Positions 16,062 to 24,822 of a stretch of 29,942 bases of DNA are shown in pieces. The translations under genes were made by a program, and so were the position numbers. The notes below the pieces were generated by a model. That model was not told where the DNA came from. It was given only the letters and a program-made list of their open reading frames with translations, and did no database searches. Numbering within the stretch: position 1 is the stretch's first letter; the number at the start of each line of letters is the position of its first letter. Origin of the DNA: Candidatus Aminicenantota bacterium (GTDB taxonomy: Bacteria; Acidobacteriota; Aminicenantia; Aminicenantales; UBA4085); the NCBI GenBank assembly GCA_003154255.1, contig PMCY01000062.1, positions 5,416 through 35,357 of the forward strand. The letters run 5' to 3'.

Positions 16062-17732
16062 ATGAAAAAGCCATGGCGATTTCTTCTCGTCCTCGCCGTC
16101 CTGGCCTGGACTTGGGCGGGAGCGGTCCCACAAGCCCCGGACGCCAAAAAAATCGAAACCGGCCAAGTCGAGGCCCATGACAACGGCCTGCACGGCTACA
16201 TCGGCTACGATGCCGCCAGGCCGCCGGCCCGGTCCGCGTACAGCGCGGGCATGGGATTCTACTCCGCCGTTTGGCCGCTCATCGACGCGCCGATCGCCGA
16301 TTTTCAGATCGGCTTGGCGGGCGCCTGGATCACGCCGGACAACTCCGACGACAAGGATACCCCCCTCGCCCCGGTCGGCACGCTGGCCCGGGACCACTGG
16401 CCGGAACGGGGACCGACCTATGAGGCCGTTTTCCAGACGGTGGAAGGCGGCCTCGGCTATTGGGCCGGCAATCACTTCCGCTACGGTCCGCCGAAATTCA
16501 GCATGAACGCCACGCCGCAATGCTATGATTATGAGATCGGATCGCCCGGCTGGTCCTTTTTCTACAGCAATCAAGCCCTGCCGGACAACCGGCTGGGCAT
16601 CGCCCAGCTCAGCAACAGGCTGCTGATTCCGCCGGACGCCCTTCCTTTTCAGGGCAACCCCAACGGCCGGTTTTTGGGATACACGTGGATGGCCCTGCCC
16701 TTCACCGAATCCGTCGCCGGGGAGCCGCCCACCGGCGACCAGGCCTGGACCTGTTTTCTGAGCGCGGCGAACTTCAAGGGACCGATCGCCTACTATATCC
16801 CGGAAACCTGGAGCAAGATCGGCAAGCTGTTCAACTATCCTTATATCTATGGCCGGGGACTCGACACCCGGCCGGGCAATATGGGCGGCGGGGCCATGGA
16901 AATCAACACGGTGCCCTGTTTCCAGTCCCGGGACGCCCGGGGCGTCGTCTACACAAAGCTGCCGACGCTGCAGTTCCCGGTGGACGATCAGGGGCGAACG
17001 CTGCTTGTCCAGGACGTGACCTATTATTCCAAAGCCGCCCTCTATGACGCCTTCAAGGCCTGGAGGGACGGCGGTCCCCCCTGCTCCGGCCGCTTCGACG
17101 CCAAGGGCGCCTGGACGTCCGCATTGACAACGCGGACGCCGCGCTTCGATCAGGACGGCAAGAAAATCAGCGGCGTGGACAAAGTCTTCAACACCAAGGT
17201 GTTTGAGGACAACGTCTGGGGTCTGGAATGGTTTAACGGCGCCAAAAACGCCATGGGCCGATTTCCTCAATATTTCAAACATGCCGGGGAGGAGCGTATC
17301 GCCGTTTCCGCCGCGGAGGTGCCCGCCGAAACGCGGCTCCAAGCCCGGGAGTTCAAACGGGCCGGCCAGGGCCAACCCTATACGTCACCCGCCGAGGGAG
17401 CCTGGGCCAAGCCCGGTCCGGCGCGGGGGCCGTTCACGGTCAATCTCGCTGATGGCTCGACCGTGACCTACTGCTGGTATCGCTTCGTCGATCAGCCGTC
17501 GTTCCAACAGTACGCCTGGAGTGAAGAGAAGAAGGCCAAGTTGCAGGCGTTCGTCGAAAAAATTCATGTCCATTGGCCGATCGACAGGGACTATATGGCC
17601 CCGCTGCGCCGCGGATCGTTGGCCGCGCTGGACCCGGCCCTTCTGGTCACGCCGCCCAAGGGCCTGGAAGCCGGTTATGTGCCGATCGTGGTCCATCAGG
17701 AAGCGGCCGTTGCCCAGTCCGCGGGGAAATGA
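16062..17732 (+). CDS. Secreted protein of unknown family
   Basis: A 556-residue protein with a clear signal peptide (MKKPWRFLLVLAVLAWTWAG, likely cut after AGA). I do not recognise a family. It is rich in Trp, Tyr, Gly and Pro, with conserved-looking blocks such as HDNGLHGYIGYD, WAGNHFRYGPPKFSMN, GWSFFYSNQ, GYTWMALPF, GGGAMEINTVPCF and TVTYCWYRFVDQPSF, which suggests a beta-rich extracellular protein that may bind or cleave carbohydrate. No standard catalytic motif is visible. AGAGGTG lies about 5 nt before ATG 16062. It sits between the sulfatase remnant and the GH10 xylanase, 79 bp before the latter, so it is probably co-transcribed with polysaccharide-degrading enzymes. Confidence 0.8.
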   Translation: MKKPWRFLLVLAVLAWTWAGAVPQAPDAKKIETGQVEAHDNGLHGYIGYDAARPPARSAYSAGMGFYSAVWPLIDAPIADFQIGLAGAWITPDNSDDKDTPLAPVGTLARDHWPERGPTYEAVFQTVEGGLGYWAGNHFRYGPPKFSMNATPQCYDYEIGSPGWSFFYSNQALPDNRLGIAQLSNRLLIPPDALPFQGNPNGRFLGYTWMALPFTESVAGEPPTGDQAWTCFLSAANFKGPIAYYIPETWSKIGKLFNYPYIYGRGLDTRPGNMGGGAMEINTVPCFQSRDARGVVYTKLPTLQFPVDDQGRTLLVQDVTYYSKAALYDAFKAWRDGGPPCSGRFDAKGAWTSALTTRTPRFDQDGKKISGVDKVFNTKVFEDNVWGLEWFNGAKNAMGRFPQYFKHAGEERIAVSAAEVPAETRLQAREFKRAGQGQPYTSPAEGAWAKPGPARGPFTVNLADGSTVTYCWYRFVDQPSFQQYAWSEEKKAKLQAFVEKIHVHWPIDRDYMAPLRRGSLAALDPALLVTPPKGLEAGYVPIVVHQEAAVAQSAGK

Positions 17733-17811
17733 CCGCACAAGGATGAATCCGCAGACGCGCCGAATTTTCCGGGCGTCCGCCTCCGCGGCCGAATGCGAGG
17801 GAGGAATAGAT

Positions 17812-18954
17812 ATGAAGCGGCGGGAACAAAAATTTTCCAGGCGTGGCTTCCTGAAAGCCTCCGGAGCGGCGGGTTTGGCGTTGGCGGGGCCTTGCTTTCT
17901 CCCGTCAAGCTCAGGCCCGGCGGTGGGAGGCCGGGAGCGTTTTTTTCATCCGAATTTGGCCGACGATGATGCGTCGGACAGCCAGCCGGAAACCGGCGGG
18001 TTGAGAAGCCTGGCCGCTGGGAAAGGCCTGCTGATCGGCTCGGCTTTCAGCAATGACGCTTTCCAGAACGATTCCCTGTATGGCGAAGTCCTGGCCCGGG
18101 AGTTCAACTGCCTCGTGGCCGAGAACACCATGAAGCTCGATGTCATCCAGCGCGTGCGGGGGCGGTTCGATTTCGGGCCGGCGGACGAAATGATGGCCTT
18201 CGCCGGACGGAAGGGCATGAAAGTCCGGGCCGTCCCGCTGGTCTGGCATGATGCGCTTCCGGATTGGGCCCAGGACAAGACCTTTCCCCGGCAGGAAGCC
18301 CTGGACATTCTTCGCGGGCACATCTTCACCGTGATGGGCCATTTCCAGGGCCGCGTGTTCGCCTGGGATGTCCTGAACGAAGCATTGAACGACAAAGGGC
18401 CGGGCTTGAGGGAAGAGGACCCCTGGCATCGGTCCATCGGTCCCGAATATGTCGATCGGATTTACCACTGGGCCCACGAGGCCGATCCGCGGGCCGCGCT
18501 CTTCTATAACGAGTTCGGCATGGAGGGAATGTCGGAAAAAGCCGACCGGTGCTATGAGTGGATCAAGGGGCTTCGGGCCCGCGGCGTCCCGATCCACGGG
18601 CTCGGATTGCAGTTTCATATCCAAGTGGACAAGCATCCAACCCGGGCGGACGTGACCCGGAACATCAAGCGGTTCAACGACCTCGGGCTGACCGTCCATA
18701 TCACCGAGCTGGACGTCTGGCTTCCCAAGAAAGCCGACGCGGCGGACTTCCGGAAACAGGCAGCGATTTACCGCGAGGTTTTTGAAACCGCCCTGGCCGC
18801 GAAGAATTGTCCGGCCGTCGTCCTCTGGGGTTTCACCGACCGCTACTCCTGGGTGCCCGGGATCAGCAACGACTCATACGATCAAGCCTTGATCTTCGAC
18901 AGGGACTACCGCGCCAAGCCGGCCTACGAGGCCATCGCCTCTGTCTTGCGCTAG
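17812..18954 (+). CDS. Tat-exported GH10 endo-beta-1,4-xylanase
   Basis: A 380-residue single-domain GH10 enzyme that cuts the xylan backbone. The leader SRRGFLKASGAAGLALAG is a classical twin-arginine signal. Seen: ENTMKLD (about 104-110), VWHDALPDW (GH10 usually has VWHSQLPxW; Asp-Ala here), acid/base Glu190 in WDVLNEAL, GLGLQFHI, nucleophile Glu299 in ITELDVW, and WGFTDRYSWVPG near the end. The length suits a complete catalytic domain without a binding module. ATG 17812 follows GGGAGGAA; the frame extends to 17521 but overlaps the previous gene and would bury the Tat signal. It is the last gene of the plus-strand run and is followed by 64 bp before a convergent gene. Confidence 0.95.
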   Translation: MKRREQKFSRRGFLKASGAAGLALAGPCFLPSSSGPAVGGRERFFHPNLADDDASDSQPETGGLRSLAAGKGLLIGSAFSNDAFQNDSLYGEVLAREFNCLVAENTMKLDVIQRVRGRFDFGPADEMMAFAGRKGMKVRAVPLVWHDALPDWAQDKTFPRQEALDILRGHIFTVMGHFQGRVFAWDVLNEALNDKGPGLREEDPWHRSIGPEYVDRIYHWAHEADPRAALFYNEFGMEGMSEKADRCYEWIKGLRARGVPIHGLGLQFHIQVDKHPTRADVTRNIKRFNDLGLTVHITELDVWLPKKADAADFRKQAAIYREVFETALAAKNCPAVVLWGFTDRYSWVPGISNDSYDQALIFDRDYRAKPAYEAIASVLR

Positions 18955-19018
18955 ACGGGGCCACGCAGCGAATATCCACCCGGCCGGATTGGGAGAGAAG
19001 GCCGCCGCCGCGAAAGCT

Positions 19019-21082
19019 TCACTTTTTATCCCTCAGGGCGTCCCGTTTTTTCACGATCTCGGGCTGGTCGCGGTTGATCTCGAGCGATTTATCCCAAGCC
19101 GCCAGCGCTTCCTTGGGCCGCCCCAGCCTGGCGTAGCAATCACCCCTGGCATTGAGCAGGCTGGCGTTGATGCCGAAGCGGGACGCCGTGCGGTCGAGGA
19201 TATCGAGGGCGCCCGCGAAATTGCCGGTCTTCAAAAGCGCCTGGCCGGCCAGAAGGTAGATCTCGTATTTCGGCGCCCGGGACGCGTCCAGGAATGGGTT
19301 GAGAACGGCCAGGACTCTCTCCGGGTAGCCGAGGGCGAAATCGATCCTGGCCAGCCACATGGCCGCGGCCTCAGAGCCCGGCATTTGCTGATAGGCCCGC
19401 TCAATAAAGCCCCTGGCCTCTGGCAGCCGGCCGAGATTGAACAGCTGGCTGCCGATCATTATGGCATAGACGGAACCAGAGGCCTCCGGAAGGCGTTTGG
19501 TGTAGTACCAGGGCCGGGGCAGGGCGTCCCGGAAGGACACGTCGAATTCCTCGGTCCCGGCCACCAGCTCACGGCCGTCGGCAACCACGGAGATCTTCAG
19601 GGAATAATGGGCCGGGACGAAGTCGGTGAGGGGAAATTCGGCCAGGATATCGGGGAGGTCGGGGCACTCCACAAACGATCGGGTCCGGTCGAAGGCGGTC
19701 TTCTCGTTCCGGGTGAAAACGAAGCGGAGGTGAGCCGACCGTTTTTGGGCTTCGCTGAGTCCGAACAATTGAAAAGCCACGGCCAAAGTGTCCTTCCGGG
19801 TGAAGACACACATGGGCTGGGTCGAGATCTCGAAAGGGCCGATCTGGAAAGGCTTGAGTGTCTTCCGGGAAGCGTCCGCGCGGGTCGCCTGGAAGCCCAG
19901 GACAGGCGAGGTCATTTGCAGGACCGGGGTGTCGCCGGGGATCATCAGGGTCTGCTCAAAAGACATGAACTCCTTGGACACTTCGTTCTTCACCAGGACG
20001 GAGAGCTTGAACGTGCCCGGGATGAGAGGAAACATGTCGTGGATATCGAGGGGCTGGACGTTGGCCGTCTTCATCCGGTTCTCATCGAGATTCACGGAGA
20101 TCGGCTTTTCAAACTGGTAGACCGTCCGTCCGTCGAGCGTGGTCACCGTTCCATTGATTTTCAGGATCATCGCATAGGTGTTCGCCGAAGGCTCGACGGA
20201 GAGCCTTTTCGGTTCCACCGCGTAATGGACGAAATACGTTCCCGGGGGCTCCCTGGAGACCTTGGTCAGGTAGCTGCAATCGAGATAATTCGCCGAATAT
20301 TCGACTTCGATGACATCTTTGTACTCGAGAAACTTCTTGGCGTAAGTCTCCTCGACCTGGACCCGGGCGGCGTTCTCCACCTTCTGGAGGAGCGTATCCG
20401 AGACCAGGGAAGGCCGGCCTAAGCTCGAGGAGGATTCTGTCGGGATCAACGAAAGCGAGACGTCGGCCACCATCGGATCCAATTCGTTGAGGGCGTTGTA
20501 GGCGGCTTGGAAGTCGATCGGGTCGCCGTGATAGCCCGACATGAGGGCCTGGGGCCCGTCCCGGGACGGGCTGTAGAGCCGGTAATCGCCCGTGCCGCCC
20601 CGCTGATAAAAGGCGACATAGAAACCGCTCGGAAGTCCAAGGCTCTCTTTGTTCTGATAGAACCAGATCTCCATCGGATAGAGGCCGACCTTGTTATCGA
20701 GCTTCTGGACGTCAATGGGTTCGCCGAGGATGATATAGATCCGGCCGCGGTCGGTTTTCCAACCGGGAATCGGCGCGGAGCGGCCGTAACGCTGATTGGC
20801 GTAGTTGATGCGCCGGTAATGTTCGGTCTTGAATTTGTTCTCCGGGCCGTCGGGAGCCGGGTTCCGATGCTTCCAGAAGGCCTCGATAAAAAGGTCCCGC
20901 TGCCGGTCGGTCTGGAGCTTGAGAAAGACATCGCGTTCGAGGGGGGTGATGATGTAAACGACCTCTTCGTCCAGCCATTGTCGATAGACGGCCCGTAAAA
21001 CGGGCTGCTGGGCCGGAATGTCGCCGGTGAAAAGGCCCAGGGCCCCCGACACGGCGATGGCTGCCATCAAGCATCTCTTCAT
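19019..21082 (-). CDS. GWxTD-domain protein with C-terminal TPR-like repeats
   Basis: A 687-residue exported protein (signal peptide MKRCLMAAIAVSGALGLFTG). The N-terminal part has the GWxTD domain: FWKHRNPAPDGPENKF followed by GWKTDRGRIYIILGEP (GWKTD at about 107-111). The middle (about 180-510) is beta-rich, and the last ~130 residues hold tetratricopeptide-like helices (LFNLGRLPEARGFIERAYQ, GNFAGALDILDRTA, GRPKEALAAWDKSLEIN). GWxTD proteins are common in Acidobacteriota, Aminicenantes and Bacteroidota; their function is not established. ATG 21082 is preferred for the signal peptide and an AGGA about 9 nt upstream. It is convergent with the xylanase gene and divergent from the TonB receptor, with its own promoter, so its tie to glycan use is by location only. 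Confidence 0.85.
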   Translation of the reverse strand: MKRCLMAAIAVSGALGLFTGDIPAQQPVLRAVYRQWLDEEVVYIITPLERDVFLKLQTDRQRDLFIEAFWKHRNPAPDGPENKFKTEHYRRINYANQRYGRSAPIPGWKTDRGRIYIILGEPIDVQKLDNKVGLYPMEIWFYQNKESLGLPSGFYVAFYQRGGTGDYRLYSPSRDGPQALMSGYHGDPIDFQAAYNALNELDPMVADVSLSLIPTESSSSLGRPSLVSDTLLQKVENAARVQVEETYAKKFLEYKDVIEVEYSANYLDCSYLTKVSREPPGTYFVHYAVEPKRLSVEPSANTYAMILKINGTVTTLDGRTVYQFEKPISVNLDENRMKTANVQPLDIHDMFPLIPGTFKLSVLVKNEVSKEFMSFEQTLMIPGDTPVLQMTSPVLGFQATRADASRKTLKPFQIGPFEISTQPMCVFTRKDTLAVAFQLFGLSEAQKRSAHLRFVFTRNEKTAFDRTRSFVECPDLPDILAEFPLTDFVPAHYSLKISVVADGRELVAGTEEFDVSFRDALPRPWYYTKRLPEASGSVYAIMIGSQLFNLGRLPEARGFIERAYQQMPGSEAAAMWLARIDFALGYPERVLAVLNPFLDASRAPKYEIYLLAGQALLKTGNFAGALDILDRTASRFGINASLLNARGDCYARLGRPKEALAAWDKSLEINRDQPEIVKKRDALRDKK

Positions 21083-21120
21083 GAGCGGTTTCCTCGGTCG
21101 GATGAAACGGACTCTCAACC

Positions 21121-21149
21121 ATCATAGACATATCCTGAAAGCAATTCAA
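21121..21149 (-). promoter_or_regulatory. Sigma-70-like promoter of the GWxTD gene
   Basis: On the minus strand TTGAAT (plus 21144-21149), 17 bp, then TATGAT (plus 21121-21126). The predicted start near 21114 leaves a leader of about 32 nt. Confidence 0.5.
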
Positions 21150-21366
21150 CGTCGTCGTTTTCTTCAGTTTGGGGATAACCATCTTTTCCCTGAATAATCA
21201 TTTTTGTAAAATGCGCCATTTCTTGCATACGGAAATAAACTAAGAAAACGAAACCTACTCGATTGCCCTCGTCCGACGGTTTGTAAGGCCCGCGGTATCG
21301 TATTTTCGCCCGGAAATTCGTCCTCCACTTCTTTATATCCCTCTTTTCAATAATTTCATTAGAGTC

Positions 21367-21395
21367 TTGACATTGGCAGGTTTTATAAATATAAA
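21367..21395 (+). promoter_or_regulatory. Strong sigma-70-like promoter upstream of the TonB receptor
   Basis: A perfect TTGACA (21367-21372), 17 bp, then TATAAA (21390-21395; 5 of 6). The predicted start near 21402 lies about 300 nt before the receptor start. Confidence 0.65.
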
Positions 21396-21401
21396 TAGAA
21401 C

Positions 21402-21704
21402 CCGTAGGGAAGCTAAAGCGTTTCATCAGAGCATTATTGAGCTTTCCCGCTTAGCGGCCGGTTCCGAGGATAGAGAATGCTCCTGACAGTTCTCGGAGTG
21501 ATGATTGGGCGGGCTTTTTACTTAAAGTTAGTAAGCTATTTCATTTTTCCAATTTCGGTTTTTTTCGCGGGCGTTCTATGTCTTCCGGACTTATTTTTCA
21601 TGGAGAAAACGTTCCTTCATGGGAGGTGATGCGAGAGGTTAAAAATTTCGAGGCTTGAAGAACTTGAGTTTGGTTTCCAATCCGTGAAAAGGAGAAAAAA
21701 AGAA
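21402..21704 (+). other. Long 5' leader of the TonB receptor gene
   Basis: About 300 nt without a convincing gene. Possible stems: CCGAG (21464-21468) with CTCGG (21492-21496), competing with GAGAA (21473-21477) and TTCTC (21490-21494), and CCCGC (21446-21450) with GCGGG (21509-21513), followed at once by CTTTTT. That is a weak attenuator-like layout. I recognise no known riboswitch. The rest of the 21083-21704 interval toward the GWxTD gene holds only the two promoters. Confidence 0.35.
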
Positions 21705-24700
21705 ATGTTCAGAACAAAAATTCTTTTTTTCATCGCGGCCAGCCTGGTCCTTGCGTCGGTCGCAAGCCCTCAGGAATTGCAGACCGGCTCGATCAGAGGC
21801 CGGGCCGTCGATGACGGCGGGCAGCCCCTGCCGGGCGTGTCCATCACGATCTCCGGGCCCGCCTTCATCGGCAAAGTCACGGCCATGACCAACGCCGACG
21901 GCCTCTTCCGGGCCCCCAACCTGACCCCGGGCGCAGGCTACCAAATCAAAGCCGAGCTCGGCGGTTTTGAAACGACCATCCAAACGGGGATCCTCATCAA
22001 TCTCGGCAAAACGATTTCGATCGAGATCAAGATGAAACCGTCGACGATCCAGAACGAAGTCACGGTCACGGCGCCGACGCCCACGATCGACATCGTGAAA
22101 TCGACGACGTCCACGACCGTCACGAGCGACGTCCTGGCCTCGCTTCCCCTGGCCCGCGACATCCGCACGGTCCTTCAATTCGTCGCCGGCTCCGTAGGCG
22201 GAAGCATCCATGGCGACGGGCGGGGAGAGCTCGGCGCCGTCATGGACGGCATCGAGATGTCCGAGCCCGATGTCGGCGGCGTGGGCTTCGGGTACGACGT
22301 CGGCATCGCCTGGGACATGGTCGAGGAGGCCGAGGTCGTGACCGGCGGATCCACAGCCCAGTTCTTCAACAGCGGCAGCGGCCTGACCAACATCGTCATG
22401 AAATCGGGAGGCAACACGCTGTCCGGCGAGGCCTCCGTCTACTACACCAACAAGAGCTTCACCGAGATCCACCTCCAGCAGGCCCAGGTCGACGCCCTGA
22501 ACCTGGCCAAGCCCTCGGTTCCCGTCTACGCAGCGGATTCCTCCCTGGCCCTCGGCGGCCCGATCATCAAGGACAAGCTCTGGTTCATGGGTGAGTTCCG
22601 GTACCTCAGCAGCAAGAACACCGGCGACTTCCGGCCCACGGTCATCAACGGGAAGCAGTACGAGAACTATGACCGTCCCTTTCCCAATTACATCGGCTTC
22701 CTCAAGCTCTCGGCCCAGCTCAGCAACAACATCCGAGCCTCGGTCATGGGCCATTACTCGATGGAAGACGTCCCCTACTACTACAGCGGCTGGGGAATGA
22801 CGAACGAAGCCAATCTGCACAACAAGCCCATCCGTCTGAACTACGCCGGGACGATCTCCTGGACGATCGACGGCTCGACGATGCTGGACCTCCGCATGGG
22901 CGGGATGTATTTCAACTGGACCGGCCATACGAGCGCGGACGGCAATCCCAACGGTCCGGCCTACTCCGACGCCTATACCGGCTACACGTGGGGCCAGAAC
23001 GGCGGCGAGCAATACACCTACAAGCCCAAGTTCGACATCTCGCTGACGTTCACCAAGTTCCTGGACAACGTCCTGGGCGGGAACCACGAGATCAAGGCCG
23101 GCGTGGAATGGGAGAGGAACCGAGGCGACTGGGGCTTCTACATGAAGCAGCCTCTGTTCTGGTCTTACTACAACGGCAGCCCCTATTACTTCGCCGCCCA
23201 GAACGGCGGCGTGACCGACCCCGTCTACGGCGACGGCGCCCTGTATTACGCGGCCATCGGCTCCACCTACGGCGCCAGCGACAGCATCGCCATCACCTCC
23301 CGGATCGGGGCCTTCATCCAGGACTCCTTCACCGCCAACCGGCTGACCATCAGCCTGGGCCTGCGGGCCGACCATCTGACGGCCTGGTCCCCGGCCTCGG
23401 TGAAGGGCGCCACTGCCGACCCCGTGGCCTTCGCCCTAGGCGCCACCTACTTCCAGCCCGAATTCGGCTTCAACCCCTACGGGGCCGTCAATTATCCGGC
23501 CTGGAACAACGCCTTCCCCTACGGCACCATTCTGTCCCCGCGGGTCGGCCTGACCTACGACCTCTTCGGCAACGGCAAGACGGCCCTGAAGTTTTCCTTC
23601 TCCCGGCAGCAGGAAGGCTTCCCCACCGGGATCGTCGTCCCCCCGCTGAGCTGGTACGGCTATGATTTCTTCTGGTGGGACGACAACCACAACAGCAAGC
23701 CCGACCTCCCGGGCATCGACCACTACCAGGTGGGATACGGCGAGACCCCGCTGAACATGGTCTCCACGGGCTACCTGAACTCCGTCGACCCCAACGTCAA
23801 GATGCCCTACATTATGGAATACACGGCTGGCATCGAGCACGAGCTGGTCAAGGACCTCAACGTCGGCCTGCGCTACATCCACAAGGACCGCAAGAACGTG
23901 CTGGCCAGCGTCCTTTGGGACCAATCCACCAACCAGTACTGGTATACCTACAACCAGGCGCCCCAGTGGTGGGTTCCCTTCACGACGACCGTCCCGGCCT
24001 ACGGCAACTTCCCCGCCCAGCAGGTCACGATGTACTTCCTCTCCAACAACGCGCCGGGCCAGTACTACCGCCTGACCAACGTTCCGGAAGGCGTCATGAA
24101 GTACCACGCCGTGGAGCTCAGCTTCGACAAGCGGCTGGCCAATGGCTGGCAGCTCGGCGGTTCGGTAACCTTCTCCAAGACGACCGGCAACTATCCCGTG
24201 GGCTACGCCTCGTGGGCCTCCTTCTCCACGTTCACCAGCCCCAACTCCTTCGTCAACACCTACGGCGACCTGCCCTACAGCCGGCCCATCCTGGTCAAGC
24301 TGTTCGGAACATTCAACCTCCCTTACCAGTTCCTGTTCTCGTTCTTCTACATCCACAGCGACGGCGCGCCCTGGGGCCGGACCGTGACGGTCCAGCCGCC
24401 CGCCGATTGGGCGGCCGCCCACAACGCCGCGTCTGGATCGTATAACATCTATGTCCAGGCACCCGGCAGCAATTGGAACGAGGCCACGGACAACCTGGAC
24501 CTGAGGCTGGAGAAAGACTTCCAGGTCGGCCCCGGCAAGCTGGCCGCCTTCATCGACATCTTCAACCTCCTGGGCGCTTACAACCTGACCGTCGCCCAGA
24601 ACCCCGGCGGTACGTGGCGCCCCGCGGACGCCAACACGACCGACGGCAGCTACACGCCCGGCTCGCTCGGGCTGCGCGGCTTCACCGGCTCCCGCCTAAT

Positions 24701-24728
24701 TAAGTTCTCCGTCCGCTACCGGTTCTGA
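21705..24728 (+). CDS. TonB-dependent outer-membrane receptor with carboxypeptidase-like N-terminal domain (Oar-like)
   Basis: A 1007-residue outer-membrane protein. After the signal peptide (about 1-23) comes a carboxypeptidase-regulatory-like beta-sandwich (about 27-105: GSIRGRAVDDGGQPLPGVSI, TNADGLFRAPNL), then a plug domain (about 110-230: LPLARDIRTVLQF, VMDGIEM, VEEAEVVTGG, GLTNIVMKSGG), then a long Tyr/Trp-rich beta-barrel ending in the usual Phe (VRYRF). Such receptors take up large ligands using TonB energy; here probably oligosaccharides. No SusD-like partner follows, unlike Bacteroidota loci. ATG 21705 has AAAAGGAG about 10 nt upstream. The codon style is visibly more GC-rich and regular than the flanking genes, which suits high expression. 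The downstream GH89 gene is 94 bp away and likely co-transcribed. Confidence 0.92.
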   Translation: MFRTKILFFIAASLVLASVASPQELQTGSIRGRAVDDGGQPLPGVSITISGPAFIGKVTAMTNADGLFRAPNLTPGAGYQIKAELGGFETTIQTGILINLGKTISIEIKMKPSTIQNEVTVTAPTPTIDIVKSTTSTTVTSDVLASLPLARDIRTVLQFVAGSVGGSIHGDGRGELGAVMDGIEMSEPDVGGVGFGYDVGIAWDMVEEAEVVTGGSTAQFFNSGSGLTNIVMKSGGNTLSGEASVYYTNKSFTEIHLQQAQVDALNLAKPSVPVYAADSSLALGGPIIKDKLWFMGEFRYLSSKNTGDFRPTVINGKQYENYDRPFPNYIGFLKLSAQLSNNIRASVMGHYSMEDVPYYYSGWGMTNEANLHNKPIRLNYAGTISWTIDGSTMLDLRMGGMYFNWTGHTSADGNPNGPAYSDAYTGYTWGQNGGEQYTYKPKFDISLTFTKFLDNVLGGNHEIKAGVEWERNRGDWGFYMKQPLFWSYYNGSPYYFAAQNGGVTDPVYGDGALYYAAIGSTYGASDSIAITSRIGAFIQDSFTANRLTISLGLRADHLTAWSPASVKGATADPVAFALGATYFQPEFGFNPYGAVNYPAWNNAFPYGTILSPRVGLTYDLFGNGKTALKFSFSRQQEGFPTGIVVPPLSWYGYDFFWWDDNHNSKPDLPGIDHYQVGYGETPLNMVSTGYLNSVDPNVKMPYIMEYTAGIEHELVKDLNVGLRYIHKDRKNVLASVLWDQSTNQYWYTYNQAPQWWVPFTTTVPAYGNFPAQQVTMYFLSNNAPGQYYRLTNVPEGVMKYHAVELSFDKRLANGWQLGGSVTFSKTTGNYPVGYASWASFSTFTSPNSFVNTYGDLPYSRPILVKLFGTFNLPYQFLFSFFYIHSDGAPWGRTVTVQPPADWAAAHNAASGSYNIYVQAPGSNWNEATDNLDLRLEKDFQVGPGKLAAFIDIFNLLGAYNLTVAQNPGGTWRPADANTTDGSYTPGSLGLRGFTGSRLIKFSVRYRF

Positions 24729-24751
24729 CCGCGAATTTCTGATCCCTCCCC

Positions 24752-24777
24752 GGGGAAGGGCCGTGGGGCCCTTCCCC
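24752..24777. repeat. Perfect 11-bp hairpin between the TonB receptor and GH89 genes
   Basis: GGGGAAGGGCC (24752-24762) and GGCCCTTCCCC (24767-24777) are exact inverted copies around a GTGG loop. No T-run follows, so it is not a standard terminator. It would form a very stable stem just after the receptor stop and could block 3' decay of the receptor mRNA or lower GH89 expression. Confidence 0.7.
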
Positions 24778-24822
24778 CGAGTCCGGCCGGGAGAGGATGA
24801 GGCAGCCCAGGGGGGAATCCTC

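Noticed and set aside
15825..17375. 516-codon minus-strand frame across the sulfatase remnant and unknown gene
   Set aside because: The plus-strand genes have signal peptides, ribosome sites and sulfatase motifs; the minus frame has none.
21115..21426. 103-codon minus-strand frame upstream of the GWxTD gene
   Set aside because: It has no ribosome site, no recognisable domain, covers both divergent promoters, and its composition looks non-coding.
21639..23375. 578-codon frame antisense to the TonB receptor
   Set aside because: It is a mirror of the strongly biased codons of the receptor gene; its Val/Gly/Asp-rich sequence resembles no protein family.
23436..24422. 328-codon antisense frame in the receptor gene
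   Set aside because: Same artefact of GC-rich codon use on the opposite strand, with no homologous motifs.
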